Source: Mesorhizobium sp. M9A.F.Ca.ET.002.03.1.2
Lineage (GTDB): Bacteria > Pseudomonadota > Alphaproteobacteria > Rhizobiales > Rhizobiaceae
Length of the DNA: 64,000 nt
Reading direction: 5' to 3'
Assembly: GCF_003952365.1 (NCBI RefSeq)
Contig: NZ_CP034443.1
Span: forward strand, 372,001-436,000
Part shown: positions 54,280-62,794 of the stretch, piece by piece
Layout of the letters: the number at the start of each line of letters is the position of its first letter
How positions within the stretch are numbered: the stretch's first letter is position 1
The notes under the pieces: generated by a model
What the model was told of the DNA's origin: nothing
The model's input: only the letters and a program-made list of their open reading frames with translations
Databases searched by the model: none
Made by a program: the position numbers and the translations under genes

Positions 54280-55725
54280 ATGGCGAATGAAAACTGGCCC
54301 GTTTACGGTGAGATCACCGGCCCTGTCGTGATGATCGGCTTCGGTTCGATCGGACGGGGAACGCTGCCGCTGATCGAGCGCCATTTCAAATTCGACAAGT
54401 CGCGCATGACCGTCGTCGATCCACGCGATACCGACCGCAAGCTGCTCGACGAGCGCGGCATCACCTTCATGCAGGATGCTGTGACCCGGAAGAACTACAA
54501 GAAACTTTTGACGCCGCTGCTGACCAAAGGTGGCGGCCAGGGCTTTTGCGTCAACCTGTCCGTCGACACCGGCTCAGTGGATTTGATGCGGCTCTGTCGC
54601 AAGCTGGGTGTGCTTTACATCGACACCGTCGTCGAGCCATGGCTCGGCTTCTATTTCGACGCAAAGGCCGACAATGCCAGCCGCACCAATTATGCGCTGC
54701 GCGAATCCATGATCGAAGAAAAGCACACGCGCCCCGGTGGGGCGACCGCAATCTCCACCTGCGGCGCCAATCCGGGCATGGTCTCCTGGTTCGTCAAACA
54801 GGCGCTGGTCAATCTCGCCACCGACCTCGGGCTGGAATTTTCCGAACCGGCCCAGCACGATCGCGAAGGCTGGGCCAAGCTGATGAAGAAGGCCGGCGTC
54901 AAGGGTATCCACATCGCCGAGCGCGACACACAGCGCACCAAGAAGCCCAAGCCGATGGACGTGTTCTGGAACACCTGGTCGGTCGAAGGCTTCATCTCGG
55001 AAGGCCTGCAGCCGGCCGAGCTCGGCTGGGGCACGCATGAGACCTGGATGCCGAAGAACGCCAAGAAGCACCAGCATGGCTCGAAGGCCGCGATCTTTCT
55101 GGAGCAGCCGGGCGCCAACACACGTGTGCGCAGCTGGTGCCCGACGCCCGGACCGCAATACGGCTTCCTGGTGACGCACAACGAGTCGATTTCGATCGCC
55201 GACTTCTTCACCCTGCGCGGCAAGAAGGGCAAGGTTCAATATCGCCCGACCTGCCACTACGCCTACCACCCTTGCAACGACGCCGTGCTGTCGCTGCACG
55301 AGATGTTCGGTGCCGCCGGCAAGGCGCAATCCGTGCATCACGTGCTCGATGAGAACGAGCTGGTCGACGGTGTCGACGAGCTCGGCGTGCTGCTCTACGG
55401 CCATGACAAGAACGCCTATTGGTACGGCTCGCAGCTATCGCTGGCGGAGGCGCGCAAGCTGGCGCCGTATCAGAACGCGACCGGCATGCAGGTCACGTCT
55501 GCAGTGCTGGCGGGCATGGTCTGGGCGCTGGAAAATCCCGAGGCCGGCATCGTAGAGGCCGACGAGATGGACTACAGGCGCTGCCTGGAAGTGCAGTCTC
55601 CCTATCTCGGGCCGGTCAAGGGCCACTACACCGACTGGACGCCCCTCGATAACCGCCCTGGTCTGTTCCCGGAAGACCTCGACAAAAACGACCCATGGCA
55701 ATTCCGCAACATCCTCGTCCGATAG
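54280..55725 (+). CDS. hss: Homospermidine synthase
   Basis: A 481-residue bacterial homospermidine synthase, which uses NAD to join two putrescines (releasing ammonia) into sym-homospermidine. The N-terminal nucleotide-binding motif is GFGSIGRGTLPLIERHF (near 18-34). Family blocks are ISTCGANPGMVSWFVKQAL, DVFWNTWSVEGFISEGLQP, ELGWGTHETWMP and YRPTCHYAYHPCNDAVLSLHE. Length is normal. Start MANENWPVYG chosen; the preceding 28 in-frame codons are non-family. With the ornithine-decarboxylase-type gene at 29 kb it supplies the alphaproteobacterial homospermidine pathway. Confidence 0.95.
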   Translation: MANENWPVYGEITGPVVMIGFGSIGRGTLPLIERHFKFDKSRMTVVDPRDTDRKLLDERGITFMQDAVTRKNYKKLLTPLLTKGGGQGFCVNLSVDTGSVDLMRLCRKLGVLYIDTVVEPWLGFYFDAKADNASRTNYALRESMIEEKHTRPGGATAISTCGANPGMVSWFVKQALVNLATDLGLEFSEPAQHDREGWAKLMKKAGVKGIHIAERDTQRTKKPKPMDVFWNTWSVEGFISEGLQPAELGWGTHETWMPKNAKKHQHGSKAAIFLEQPGANTRVRSWCPTPGPQYGFLVTHNESISIADFFTLRGKKGKVQYRPTCHYAYHPCNDAVLSLHEMFGAAGKAQSVHHVLDENELVDGVDELGVLLYGHDKNAYWYGSQLSLAEARKLAPYQNATGMQVTSAVLAGMVWALENPEAGIVEADEMDYRRCLEVQSPYLGPVKGHYTDWTPLDNRPGLFPEDLDKNDPWQFRNILVR

Positions 55726-55818
55726 TGCAACATCCCCGCTCGATCGTTATATCTCGCTGTCTTGCAATCACCCGGAAATCGGGCGATTGAAGAGGGGCGG
55801 ACCGATAAGAGGATTTTG

Positions 55819-56196
55819 ATGATGACGATTGCGCGCAAATTGCTTTCAGCTGGCTTTGCCGCGACCACTGCCGTCGTCCTGGCAGCGTGCACCACCGCCG
55901 CCCCGGGCGGGCCGCCAGTGGCCACGCGGAGCGCGGTCGAAGGCTCGTGGATCGACGCGCAAGGCACGGGCCTGTCGACCTTCGCTGCCGGCAGCTTCAA
56001 CACCGTCGCCACCGACACCGGCCAGAAACTTTCCGACGGCAGCTATACCATGACCGGCGCTACCTCGGTCGAGATCCATGGCACCTCACTGATCCGCCAG
56101 ACACCGATCAGCTTCAACTGCCTGCTGATCTCCACTTCCCAGCTTAATTGCACCAGCGCGAGCGGGCAGAACTTCGTGCTGACGCGACGCACCTGA
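55819..56196 (+). CDS. omp10: Omp10-like outer-membrane lipoprotein
   Basis: A lipoprotein of about 125 residues. The signal peptide ends in a lipobox VVLAAC (Cys near residue 24), and the mature part is a small beta barrel of the Brucella Omp10/MliC-like type: EGSWIDAQGTGLSTFAAGSF, TDTGQKLSDGSYTM, then LLISTSQLNCTSASGQNFVLTRR, closely paralleling Brucella Omp10. AAGAGG precedes the start; two adjacent ATGs (55819, 55822) are possible. Monocistronic, with its own terminator. Confidence 0.88.
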   Translation: MMTIARKLLSAGFAATTAVVLAACTTAAPGGPPVATRSAVEGSWIDAQGTGLSTFAAGSFNTVATDTGQKLSDGSYTMTGATSVEIHGTSLIRQTPISFNCLLISTSQLNCTSASGQNFVLTRRT

Positions 56197-56222
56197 GCCC
56201 ATACGGAACCGCTTTCGCAAAG

Positions 56223-56253
56223 CACGGCGGCTGGAGGGCCGCCGTGTTTTTTT
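56223..56253 (+). terminator. Intrinsic terminator of omp10
   Basis: CACGGCGG (56223-56230) pairs with CCGCCGTG (56239-56246), followed by TTTTTTT. Strong terminator 27 bp after the stop. Confidence 0.92.
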
Positions 56254-56363
56254 GCGCCGGCAAAGCTGACCCGATTCTGCTTGCATGAGCCGACACGCGA
56301 TGTGAGCATGGACAAAAAGCTGGCTGTTATGCTCCAGTCAAGCAGAGGGGTTAAACACCTCTG

Positions 56364-56463
56364 CGCATGACCCCGAAGATCGGAATCGATTTTCGCTGGG
56401 GATCATGCGCAAAATCAAATTGGCACAGCGTCCCTGCGCGTCCCAAATGATGCGCGGCGCTGT
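56364..56463 (-). repeat. Composite palindromic repeat (family B), copy 3, inverted
   Basis: Read on the minus strand it begins ACAGCGCCGCGCATC and ends GGGGTCATGCGC, with GCGCATGATCCCC-AGCG and AAAATCGATTCCGATC inside. It lies directly upstream of the 5'-nucleotidase gene, so it may overlap that promoter. Confidence 0.75.
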
Positions 56464-56487
56464 ACTCAGGTCATCGGGGAGACGAAG

Positions 56488-58563
56488 ATGAAAAAGATCG
56501 CCGCCATTGCCGCCCTGTCGGCGTCCGCGCTTGGCCTGTCGGCCGGCGTGTCCTTTGCCGACTACACGCTGAACATATTGCACATCAACGACTGGCACAG
56601 CCGCATCGAAAGCAACAACAAATATGAATCGACCTGCTCGGCCGAAGAGGAGACCAAGGGCGAGTGCATCGGCGGCGCGGCGCGACTGATCACGGCGATC
56701 GCCCAGGAGCGCAAGAAGCTGGAAGGCCAGAACGTGCTGCTGCTCAGCGCCGGCGACAATTTCCAGGGTTCGCTCTTCTACACGACCTACAAGGGCAAGA
56801 CCGAAGGCGAATTCCTCAACCAGATGAAATTCGATGCCATGGAGCTCGGCAATCACGAGTTCGACGATGGCGAGGCGGCGTTGGCGCCGTTCCTGGACAT
56901 GATCCAGTTTCCGGTGCTCGGCGCCAATGTGAAGGCCGACGCGCAATCCAAGCTCGGCGACCGCGTGAAACCGTCGATCGTTGTCGAGGTCGGGGGCCAG
57001 AAGATCGGCATCGTCGGCGCGGTCACCAACGACACGCCGGAGCTCGCCTCGCCAGGCCCCAATGTCAAGATCGAGGACGACGTCAAGTCGATTACAGCCG
57101 AGGTCGAGAGGCTGAAGGGAGAAGGCGTCAACAAGATCATCGCGGTCACCCATATCGGCTATAAGCGCGAGCGCGACGTCATCGCCAAGATCCCGGGTGT
57201 CGACGTGGTGGTCGGCGGCCACAGCCATTCGCTGCTGTCCAACACCGACCCCAAGGCGGAAGGCCCCTACCCGACGATGGTCGACAATCCGGACGGCTAC
57301 AAGGTGCCGGTCGTCCAGGCGGCGTCCTATTCGAAATATCTCGGCGAGTTCAAGGTCGTGTTCGACGACGACGGCGTCGTCAAGCAAGCCAGCGGCGACC
57401 CGATCCATCTCGACAAGTCGATCACGCCAGATCCCGCGGTGCTTGCCCGCATCAAGGAACTCGGCGCGCCGATCGAGGCTTTGAAGAACAAGGAGGTCGC
57501 AGAAGCCACCAAGACGATCGACGGCAGCCGCGAGAGTTGCCGCACCCGCGAGTGCGAGATGGGCAATCTCGTCTCTGACGCCGTCCTCGATCGCGTCAAG
57601 GATCAGGGTGTCGAGATCGTCATCTCGAATGGCGGCGGGCTGCGCGCCTCGATCGACCAGGGAACCATCACCATGGGCGAGGTGCTGACCGTACTGCCGT
57701 TCCAGAACACGCTGGCCACCTTCCAGATTTCCGGCAAGGATCTGGTTGCCGCGCTCGAAAGCGGTCTCAGTCAGATCGAGGACGGCGCCGGGCGCTTTCC
57801 GCAGGTTGCCGGCCTGAAATATTCATTCGACAAATCGGTTGCCCCGAATGCCGGGCGCGTCAAGTCGGTCGAGGTCATGGAAGGTGGCGCGTGGACCCCC
57901 ATCAATCCGGACAAGGATTACCTGGTCGCCACCAATAACTATGTGCGCCAGGGCGGCGACGGCTACAATATCTTCGCTGAGAAGGCCAAGAACGCCTATG
58001 ACTATGGTCCGGGTCTCGAACAGGTGGTCGCCGATTATCTCGGCGCGCATCGGCCCTACACGCCGAAGCTCGAGGGCCGCATAACCGAGATCGCCGCGGC
58101 GGAACCGGCAGCTCCGGCTGCGGAACCGGCCCAGGAACCGGCAAAGCCGACCGAGCCGGCAAAACCGGCCGAGACGGCTCCAGCCGCAACTGCGGAGCCG
58201 GCGATGCCCGAACTGCCGATGGGTTCGGGCGACATCGCCACGACGCCGCCGGCCGTCCCGGCGGAACCCGCCCCGGCAACGCCGGCACCTGCCGAGCCCG
58301 CAAAACCAGCCGAGACGGCGCCTGCGGCCACGGAAACGGCCAAGCCCGCAGAGGCTGCGCCCGCGCCTGCCGAACCGGCCGAGGCGATGACGCCGGCTGA
58401 AAGCAGCCACGTGATCGTTGCCGGCGATACCTATTGGGATCTGGCGGCAAAAGCCTACGGCGATGGCGCCAAGTGGAAAATGATCTCCGACGCCAACGAG
58501 GGCTACAAGCCGCGCCGGCTGCCCATCGGCGCAACCTTGACCATACCGCCCGCCGCGAAATAG
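56488..58563 (+). CDS. Exported 5'-nucleotidase with Ala/Pro/Glu linker and C-terminal LysM
   Basis: A 691-residue periplasmic UshA-like enzyme. The signal peptide is 1-24 (ends VSFA). The metallophosphatase domain has ILHINDWHSRIE, LSAGDNFQGS, ELGNHEFDDG and VVGGHSHSLL; the 5'-nucleotidase C domain has EMGNLVSDAVLD, ISNGGGLRASI and ATNNYVRQGGDGYNIF. A roughly 100-residue linker of PAEPAKPAET-type repeats ends in a LysM domain (HVIVAGDTYWDLAAKAYGDG). LysM would bind it to peptidoglycan, an unusual addition to this family. AAAGATG and GGGGAGACGAAG support the start. Likely scavenges extracellular nucleotides. Confidence 0.9.
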   Translation: MKKIAAIAALSASALGLSAGVSFADYTLNILHINDWHSRIESNNKYESTCSAEEETKGECIGGAARLITAIAQERKKLEGQNVLLLSAGDNFQGSLFYTTYKGKTEGEFLNQMKFDAMELGNHEFDDGEAALAPFLDMIQFPVLGANVKADAQSKLGDRVKPSIVVEVGGQKIGIVGAVTNDTPELASPGPNVKIEDDVKSITAEVERLKGEGVNKIIAVTHIGYKRERDVIAKIPGVDVVVGGHSHSLLSNTDPKAEGPYPTMVDNPDGYKVPVVQAASYSKYLGEFKVVFDDDGVVKQASGDPIHLDKSITPDPAVLARIKELGAPIEALKNKEVAEATKTIDGSRESCRTRECEMGNLVSDAVLDRVKDQGVEIVISNGGGLRASIDQGTITMGEVLTVLPFQNTLATFQISGKDLVAALESGLSQIEDGAGRFPQVAGLKYSFDKSVAPNAGRVKSVEVMEGGAWTPINPDKDYLVATNNYVRQGGDGYNIFAEKAKNAYDYGPGLEQVVADYLGAHRPYTPKLEGRITEIAAAEPAAPAAEPAQEPAKPTEPAKPAETAPAATAEPAMPELPMGSGDIATTPPAVPAEPAPATPAPAEPAKPAETAPAATETAKPAEAAPAPAEPAEAMTPAESSHVIVAGDTYWDLAAKAYGDGAKWKMISDANEGYKPRRLPIGATLTIPPAAK

Positions 58564-58584
58564 CCCGGCAGCCGGAATTCGAGA

Positions 58585-58620
58585 GCACCCGCCCGAGAAA
58601 CGGACGGGTGCGGCTTTTTC
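58585..58620 (+). terminator. Intrinsic terminator of the 5'-nucleotidase gene
   Basis: GCACCCGCCC (58585-58594) pairs with GGACGGGTGC (58602-58611) with one mismatch; CGGCTTTTTC follows. 22 bp after the stop. Confidence 0.85.
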
Positions 58621-58692
58621 AAGGTGCGGCCAGACGCTGCATTGAAAACAGGCGCGGCATCGCTAGTTTCGCGCGGTGTCCGGAGAACCGCT

Positions 58693-59745
58693 ATGACGCT
58701 TGATCCCAAAGCCGCGAAGGCCCTCGGCCCGCTGCCGGCAGGACAGCCGCCGGTGGGCGCGGGCAGGATCGGCGTCATGCTGATCAATCTCGGCACGCCC
58801 GACGGCATCGAGTTCAAGCCGATGTGGCGCTATCTCAGGGAATTCCTGTCCGATCCGCGCGTCATCGAGCTCAACAAGGCGATCTGGTATCCAATCCTCT
58901 ATGGGCTGGTTCTCACCACGCGTCCCAAGAAGTCGGGCGCCAACTATGCCAGGATATGGAACCGGCAGCGCAACGAGTCGCCGCTGCGCACCTACACCCG
59001 CACCCAGGGCGAAAAACTCGCCGAGGCGCTGCGCGACCTGCCCGATGTCGTCGTCGACTGGGCGATGCGTTACGGCAATCCGTCGACCGAGAGCGTGGCC
59101 AAAGGGCTGGTCGCGCAAGGCTGCGACCGCATTCTTTCTTTTCCGCTCTATCCGCAATATTCCGCGACCACGACCGCGACCGCCAACGACCAGTTATTTC
59201 GCGCGCTGATGAAGATGCGCCGCGCACCGGCGATCCGCAGCGTGCCGCCCTATTATGCCGAACCGGTTTATATCGAGGCGCTTGCACGTTCGATCGAGCG
59301 CCACCTGGCGACCCTCGATTTCGAACCGCAGGTGGTCATCGCCTCCTATCACGGCATTCCGAAACCCTATTCCGACAGGGGCGACCCCTATCAGGCCCAT
59401 TGCCTGGAGACGACCCGGCTGCTGCGCGAAAAGCTCGGCTGGGACGAGAAGAAGCTGATCACAACGTTCCAATCGCGTTTCGGGGCGCAGGAGTGGCTTC
59501 AGCCCTACACCGACAAGACGGTCGAGAAATTGGCCGGAGAAGGCGTGAGATCGATCGCCATCGTCAATCCGGGCTTTTCTGTCGACTGCATCGAGACGTT
59601 GGACGAGATCGGCAGGGAGGCGGCCGAGACCTTCCATCATGCTGGCGGCGAGAAGTTCGCGCACATCCCTTGCCTCAACGACAGCGCCGAGGGCATGGCG
59701 GTGATCGAGGCCATGGTGCGGCGCGAACTCTCGGGCTGGATCTGA
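58693..59745 (+). CDS. hemH: Ferrochelatase
   Basis: A 350-residue enzyme that inserts Fe2+ into protoporphyrin IX. Motifs: GVMLINLGTPDG near 28-39, SPLRTYTRTQGEKLAEAL, LSFPLYPQYSATTTA, the catalytic His in IASYHGIPKPYSDRGDPY (near 195-212), and PGFSVDCIETLDEI with the metal-site Glu. CGGAGAACCGCT precedes the ATG at 58693; an in-frame start at 58624 is less likely. Length and motifs are normal. Confidence 0.95.
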   Translation: MTLDPKAAKALGPLPAGQPPVGAGRIGVMLINLGTPDGIEFKPMWRYLREFLSDPRVIELNKAIWYPILYGLVLTTRPKKSGANYARIWNRQRNESPLRTYTRTQGEKLAEALRDLPDVVVDWAMRYGNPSTESVAKGLVAQGCDRILSFPLYPQYSATTTATANDQLFRALMKMRRAPAIRSVPPYYAEPVYIEALARSIERHLATLDFEPQVVIASYHGIPKPYSDRGDPYQAHCLETTRLLREKLGWDEKKLITTFQSRFGAQEWLQPYTDKTVEKLAGEGVRSIAIVNPGFSVDCIETLDEIGREAAETFHHAGGEKFAHIPCLNDSAEGMAVIEAMVRRELSGWI

Positions 59746-60003
59746 AGGACGGAGCAGCCACCTTCGATCGCGCCGTTGCAGCTGTCTACGCACCGGCAAT
59801 CCACAATCACCTGATTGTAACATTTCTGAAACACACTTAAGTGTTTGGTGAAGTCGGTTGCGTCGAACGTCTACCGCATCGGCCTGAAATTCGGAATCGA
59901 TTTTCGGGAGGAGCGGTGCGCAGCTATAAAGAGTAAGTGCGTACTTTGTGCGTCCAGTATACGCACGTCACTCTAAAGTGGCCGGCATCTGAGGGAGAGC
60001 CAA

Positions 60004-60948
60004 ATGGATTTCAGTGGTTTCGATATCGCGCTTCTTGTTCTTGTCGCTCTTGTCGTGCTCGTGCTTTTCAAGGGCATCCGAACAATCCCGCAAGGCTACA
60101 ATTATACCGTCGAACGCTTTGGGCGTTACACCAGGACATTGAGCCCCGGCCTCAACCTCATCGTGCCGTTCGTCGACCGCATCGGCGCCAAGCTGAACAT
60201 GATGGAGCAGGTGCTCGACGTTCCGACCCAGGAGATCATCACCCGCGACAACGCCACCGTTGGCGTCGACGGCGTCGCCTTCTACCAGGTGCTCAACGCC
60301 GCACAGGCCGCCTACCAGGTTGCCGGCCTCGAGAACGCCATCCTCAATTTGACGATGACCAACATCCGCACCGTGATGGGCTCGATGGACCTCGACGAGC
60401 TTTTGTCGAACCGCGACGCCATCAACGAGCGCCTGCTGCGCGTCGTCGACGAGGCGGCGCATCCCTGGGGCATCAAGATCACCCGCGTCGAGATCAAGGA
60501 CATCAACCCGCCGGCCAATCTTGTCGAATCGATGGGTCGCCAGATGATGGCCGAACGCAACAAGCGCGCGCAGATCCTCGACGCCGAAGGCCTCAAGCAG
60601 TCGCAGATCCTGGAAGCCGAGGGCCGCAAGGAAGCCGCCTTCCGCGACGCCGAGGCGCGAGAACGCTCGGCCGAGGCCGAGGCCCGCGCCACGCAGGTGG
60701 TGTCGGAGGCGATCTCCAAGGGCGACGTGCAGGCGCTCAACTACTTCGTCGCGCTGAAATACACCGAAGCGCTGACCAGGATCGGCTCCGCCACGAACAG
60801 CAAGGTCGTGCTGATGCCGATGGAAGCTTCATCACTGATCGGCACGCTCGGCGGCATCGGCGAGATCGCCAAGGAAGTCTTCGGGAGCGAAGGCACTGCC
60901 GCACGGCAAGCCTCACGCCCGCCCGTGGTTCGCCCCAGCCAGACCTGA
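60004..60948 (+). CDS. SPFH/Band 7 membrane protein (QmcA/stomatin-like)
   Basis: A 314-residue protein. An N-terminal membrane helix (about 7-25, [18 protein letters not shown]) is followed by the SPFH domain ([19 protein letters not shown] to [14 protein letters not shown]) and a coiled-coil segment of Ala/Glu/Arg repeats ([27 protein letters not shown]). Such proteins organise membrane microdomains and chaperone proteases. It is 10 bp ahead of an nfeD gene, the classical paired arrangement. GGGAG precedes the ATG. Confidence 0.92.
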   Translation: MDFSGFDIALLVLVALVVLVLFKGIRTIPQGYNYTVERFGRYTRTLSPGLNLIVPFVDRIGAKLNMMEQVLDVPTQEIITRDNATVGVDGVAFYQVLNAAQAAYQVAGLENAILNLTMTNIRTVMGSMDLDELLSNRDAINERLLRVVDEAAHPWGIKITRVEIKDINPPANLVESMGRQMMAERNKRAQILDAEGLKQSQILEAEGRKEAAFRDAEARERSAEAEARATQVVSEAISKGDVQALNYFVALKYTEALTRIGSATNSKVVLMPMEASSLIGTLGGIGEIAKEVFGSEGTAARQASRPPVVRPSQT

Positions 60949-60958
60949 GGCCGATCCC

Positions 60959-61429
60959 ATGTTCGACCGCATCGTTTCCGAACTCGGCCCTTGGACTTGG
61001 ATGGTTCTCGGCTTCATTCTCCTCGTCATGGAGGTCATCGCGCCGGGCATCTTCATGCTATGGATCGGCATCGCCGCGCTGCTGATCGGTGCAGTCTCCC
61101 TGCTCATCTGGGACGCAGGTTTCTGGACCTGGCAGGTTCAGGTTCTCGCCTTCCTCGCGATGTCGCTGGTTTCAACTTATGTCGGCAAGAGATTGGCGGG
61201 CGGGCGCCATGACCCAACCGACCAGCCGCTGCTCAACCGCCGCGGCGCACAAATGATCGGCAGGATGGCGACGCTTGCCGAGCCGATCAAGGACGGGCGC
61301 GGCCGCATAAAGCTCGGCGACACGATATGGCGCGTCTCCGGCCCTGATCTGCCGGCCGGCACGCAGGTGCGCGTGACGGGCGCGGCCGATACCGATCTGG
61401 AGCTGACGGTCGAGGCGGTTTTGAGCTGA
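60959..61429 (+). CDS. NfeD-family membrane protein
   Basis: A 156-residue protein with three hydrophobic helices in the first 85 residues (WTWMVLGFILLVMEVIAPGIFMLW and following) and a C-terminal OB-fold domain (about 95-155: GRMATLAEPIKDGRGRIKLGDTIWRV). This short type of NfeD partners an SPFH protein in the inner membrane; the SPFH gene is 10 bp upstream. The specific role here is unknown. Confidence 0.92.
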   Translation: MFDRIVSELGPWTWMVLGFILLVMEVIAPGIFMLWIGIAALLIGAVSLLIWDAGFWTWQVQVLAFLAMSLVSTYVGKRLAGGRHDPTDQPLLNRRGAQMIGRMATLAEPIKDGRGRIKLGDTIWRVSGPDLPAGTQVRVTGAADTDLELTVEAVLS

Positions 61430-61486
61430 ATCCAGGGTGTGTTGAGATTCAGGTCAGGCCGAGTCGAAAACGATAGTTTCCGAGAA

Positions 61487-61555
61487 CCGGCCTACGCCGG
61501 CCGTAGCCTTCATAGGGCGGAGGCGCTTATGAGGGCTACGGCCGGCGTAGGCCGG
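61487..61555. repeat. Large hairpin between convergent nfeD and kpsF genes
   Basis: A perfect 22-bp inverted repeat: CCGGCCTACGCC... (61487-61508) against ...GGCGTAGGCCGG (61534-61555), with the stem extended by CTTCATA/TATGAGG. The following sequence 61556-61625 looks like another intergenic repeat (GTACTCCCAAGTACGTGAGC). It probably acts as a bidirectional transcription stop. Confidence 0.8.
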
Positions 61556-61641
61556 AGCGGAGCGTACTCCCAAGTACGTGAGCACCGGAAGCGCAGGAAA
61601 CCGGCGTTCGCAGGCCGGCATCACCTGAATATCGACGCACC

Positions 61642-62643
61642 CTAGGCCGCGCCGATGCGCAGCAGGTCATGCAGATGGACAAGTCCGATCGGCCGTCTGC
61701 CCTCGACCACCATCAGGCTGGTGATGGCTGAAGTGTTAATCGTCTGCAGCGCCGTCGCCACCAGCGTGTCCGGCCCGGCCGTCTTCGGCTCCTTGGTCAT
61801 GACCTGATCGACGCTCATCGCCAAAAGATTGCTGCCGATGTGGCGCCTGATATCGCCGTCGGTGATGATGCCGATCAGCGCACCGTCCGCGGCGGTGATT
61901 GCCACGCAGCCAAACCCCTTGCGCGACAATTCGAGGATCGCCTCGCGCATTCCAGTGCCGGAAGGCACCAGCGGCAGCCTGTCGCCGACATGCATGATAT
62001 CGCGGATCTGCGTCAGATTGGCGCCAAGCTGCCCGCCCGGATGGAAGGTGCGGAAATGATCCGGCGTGAAGCCGCGCGCTTCGAGCAGCGCGATGGCCAG
62101 CGCATCGCCGACCACCAGTTGCAGCAGCGTCGATGTCGTCGGCGCAAGGCCATGCGGACAGGCTTCAGGCGCGCGCGGCAGCAAAAGCACCACATCGGCC
62201 TCGCGCGCCAACGCCGATCTCTCTCCGGCGGTGACCGCGATCAGCGGAATCGAGAAGCGCCTGGAATAGGCGATGATGCCCTTGAGCTCCAGGCTCTCGC
62301 CCGACCACGACATGGCGATGATGGCATCGTCCCTGGCGATCATGCCGAGGTCGCCATGATTGGCTTCGGCAGGATGGACGAAGAAAGCCGGCGTGCCGGT
62401 CGAGGCGAGCGTTGCTGCGAGCTTCGAGCCGATATGGCCGCTCTTGCCGACACCGGTGACAATGACGCGGCCCTCGATTTGCGACACCATGTCAACGGCG
62501 CGCGCGAAAGGCTCGGTCAATCCGTCTTCGAGCGCGGCCGCCAGCGCCGCGATACCGGCTTGCTCGGTCGCTACCGTTCTGAGCGCCGAGGCGATCGAAG
62601 CTTGCCCGTCGGGCCGCTTCCTGTCTGGGGATTCCGCATGCAT
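61642..62643 (-). CDS. kpsF: KpsF/GutQ-family arabinose-5-phosphate isomerase
   Basis: A 333-residue sugar-phosphate isomerase that interconverts ribulose 5-phosphate and arabinose 5-phosphate for Kdo synthesis (LPS or K antigen). The SIS domain (about 40-175) has VIVTGVGKSGHIGSKLAATLAS, HPAEANHGDLGMI and MSWSGES; two CBS domains follow (about 200-325: GVDRLPLVP-like, then VDQVMTKEPKTAGPD). ATG 62643 is chosen; a TTG at 62700 would add 19 residues without family support. The neighbouring outer-membrane protein gene is divergent. Confidence 0.88.
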   Translation of the reverse strand: MHAESPDRKRPDGQASIASALRTVATEQAGIAALAAALEDGLTEPFARAVDMVSQIEGRVIVTGVGKSGHIGSKLAATLASTGTPAFFVHPAEANHGDLGMIARDDAIIAMSWSGESLELKGIIAYSRRFSIPLIAVTAGERSALAREADVVLLLPRAPEACPHGLAPTTSTLLQLVVGDALAIALLEARGFTPDHFRTFHPGGQLGANLTQIRDIMHVGDRLPLVPSGTGMREAILELSRKGFGCVAITAADGALIGIITDGDIRRHIGSNLLAMSVDQVMTKEPKTAGPDTLVATALQTINTSAITSLMVVEGRRPIGLVHLHDLLRIGAA

Positions 62644-62794
62644 GGCTGATGCGATTAGCGCTTTGGCGCGCGCCTGTCCAACGGAATTGCCACCCGGCAA
62701 GGGCCGATGAGCGACCGCCTCAACCCTCCGTTAACCATCCCCATTTACGGTTCGGTAAGTATGGCGCGCGTGCGCCGCGCAAGCAGTGGTGGCG

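Noticed and set aside
53986..54384. Minus-strand ORF of 132 codons across the homospermidine synthase start
   Set aside because: It overlaps the start of a certain gene and lacks a ribosome-binding site; only the last 47 codons would be free of overlap.
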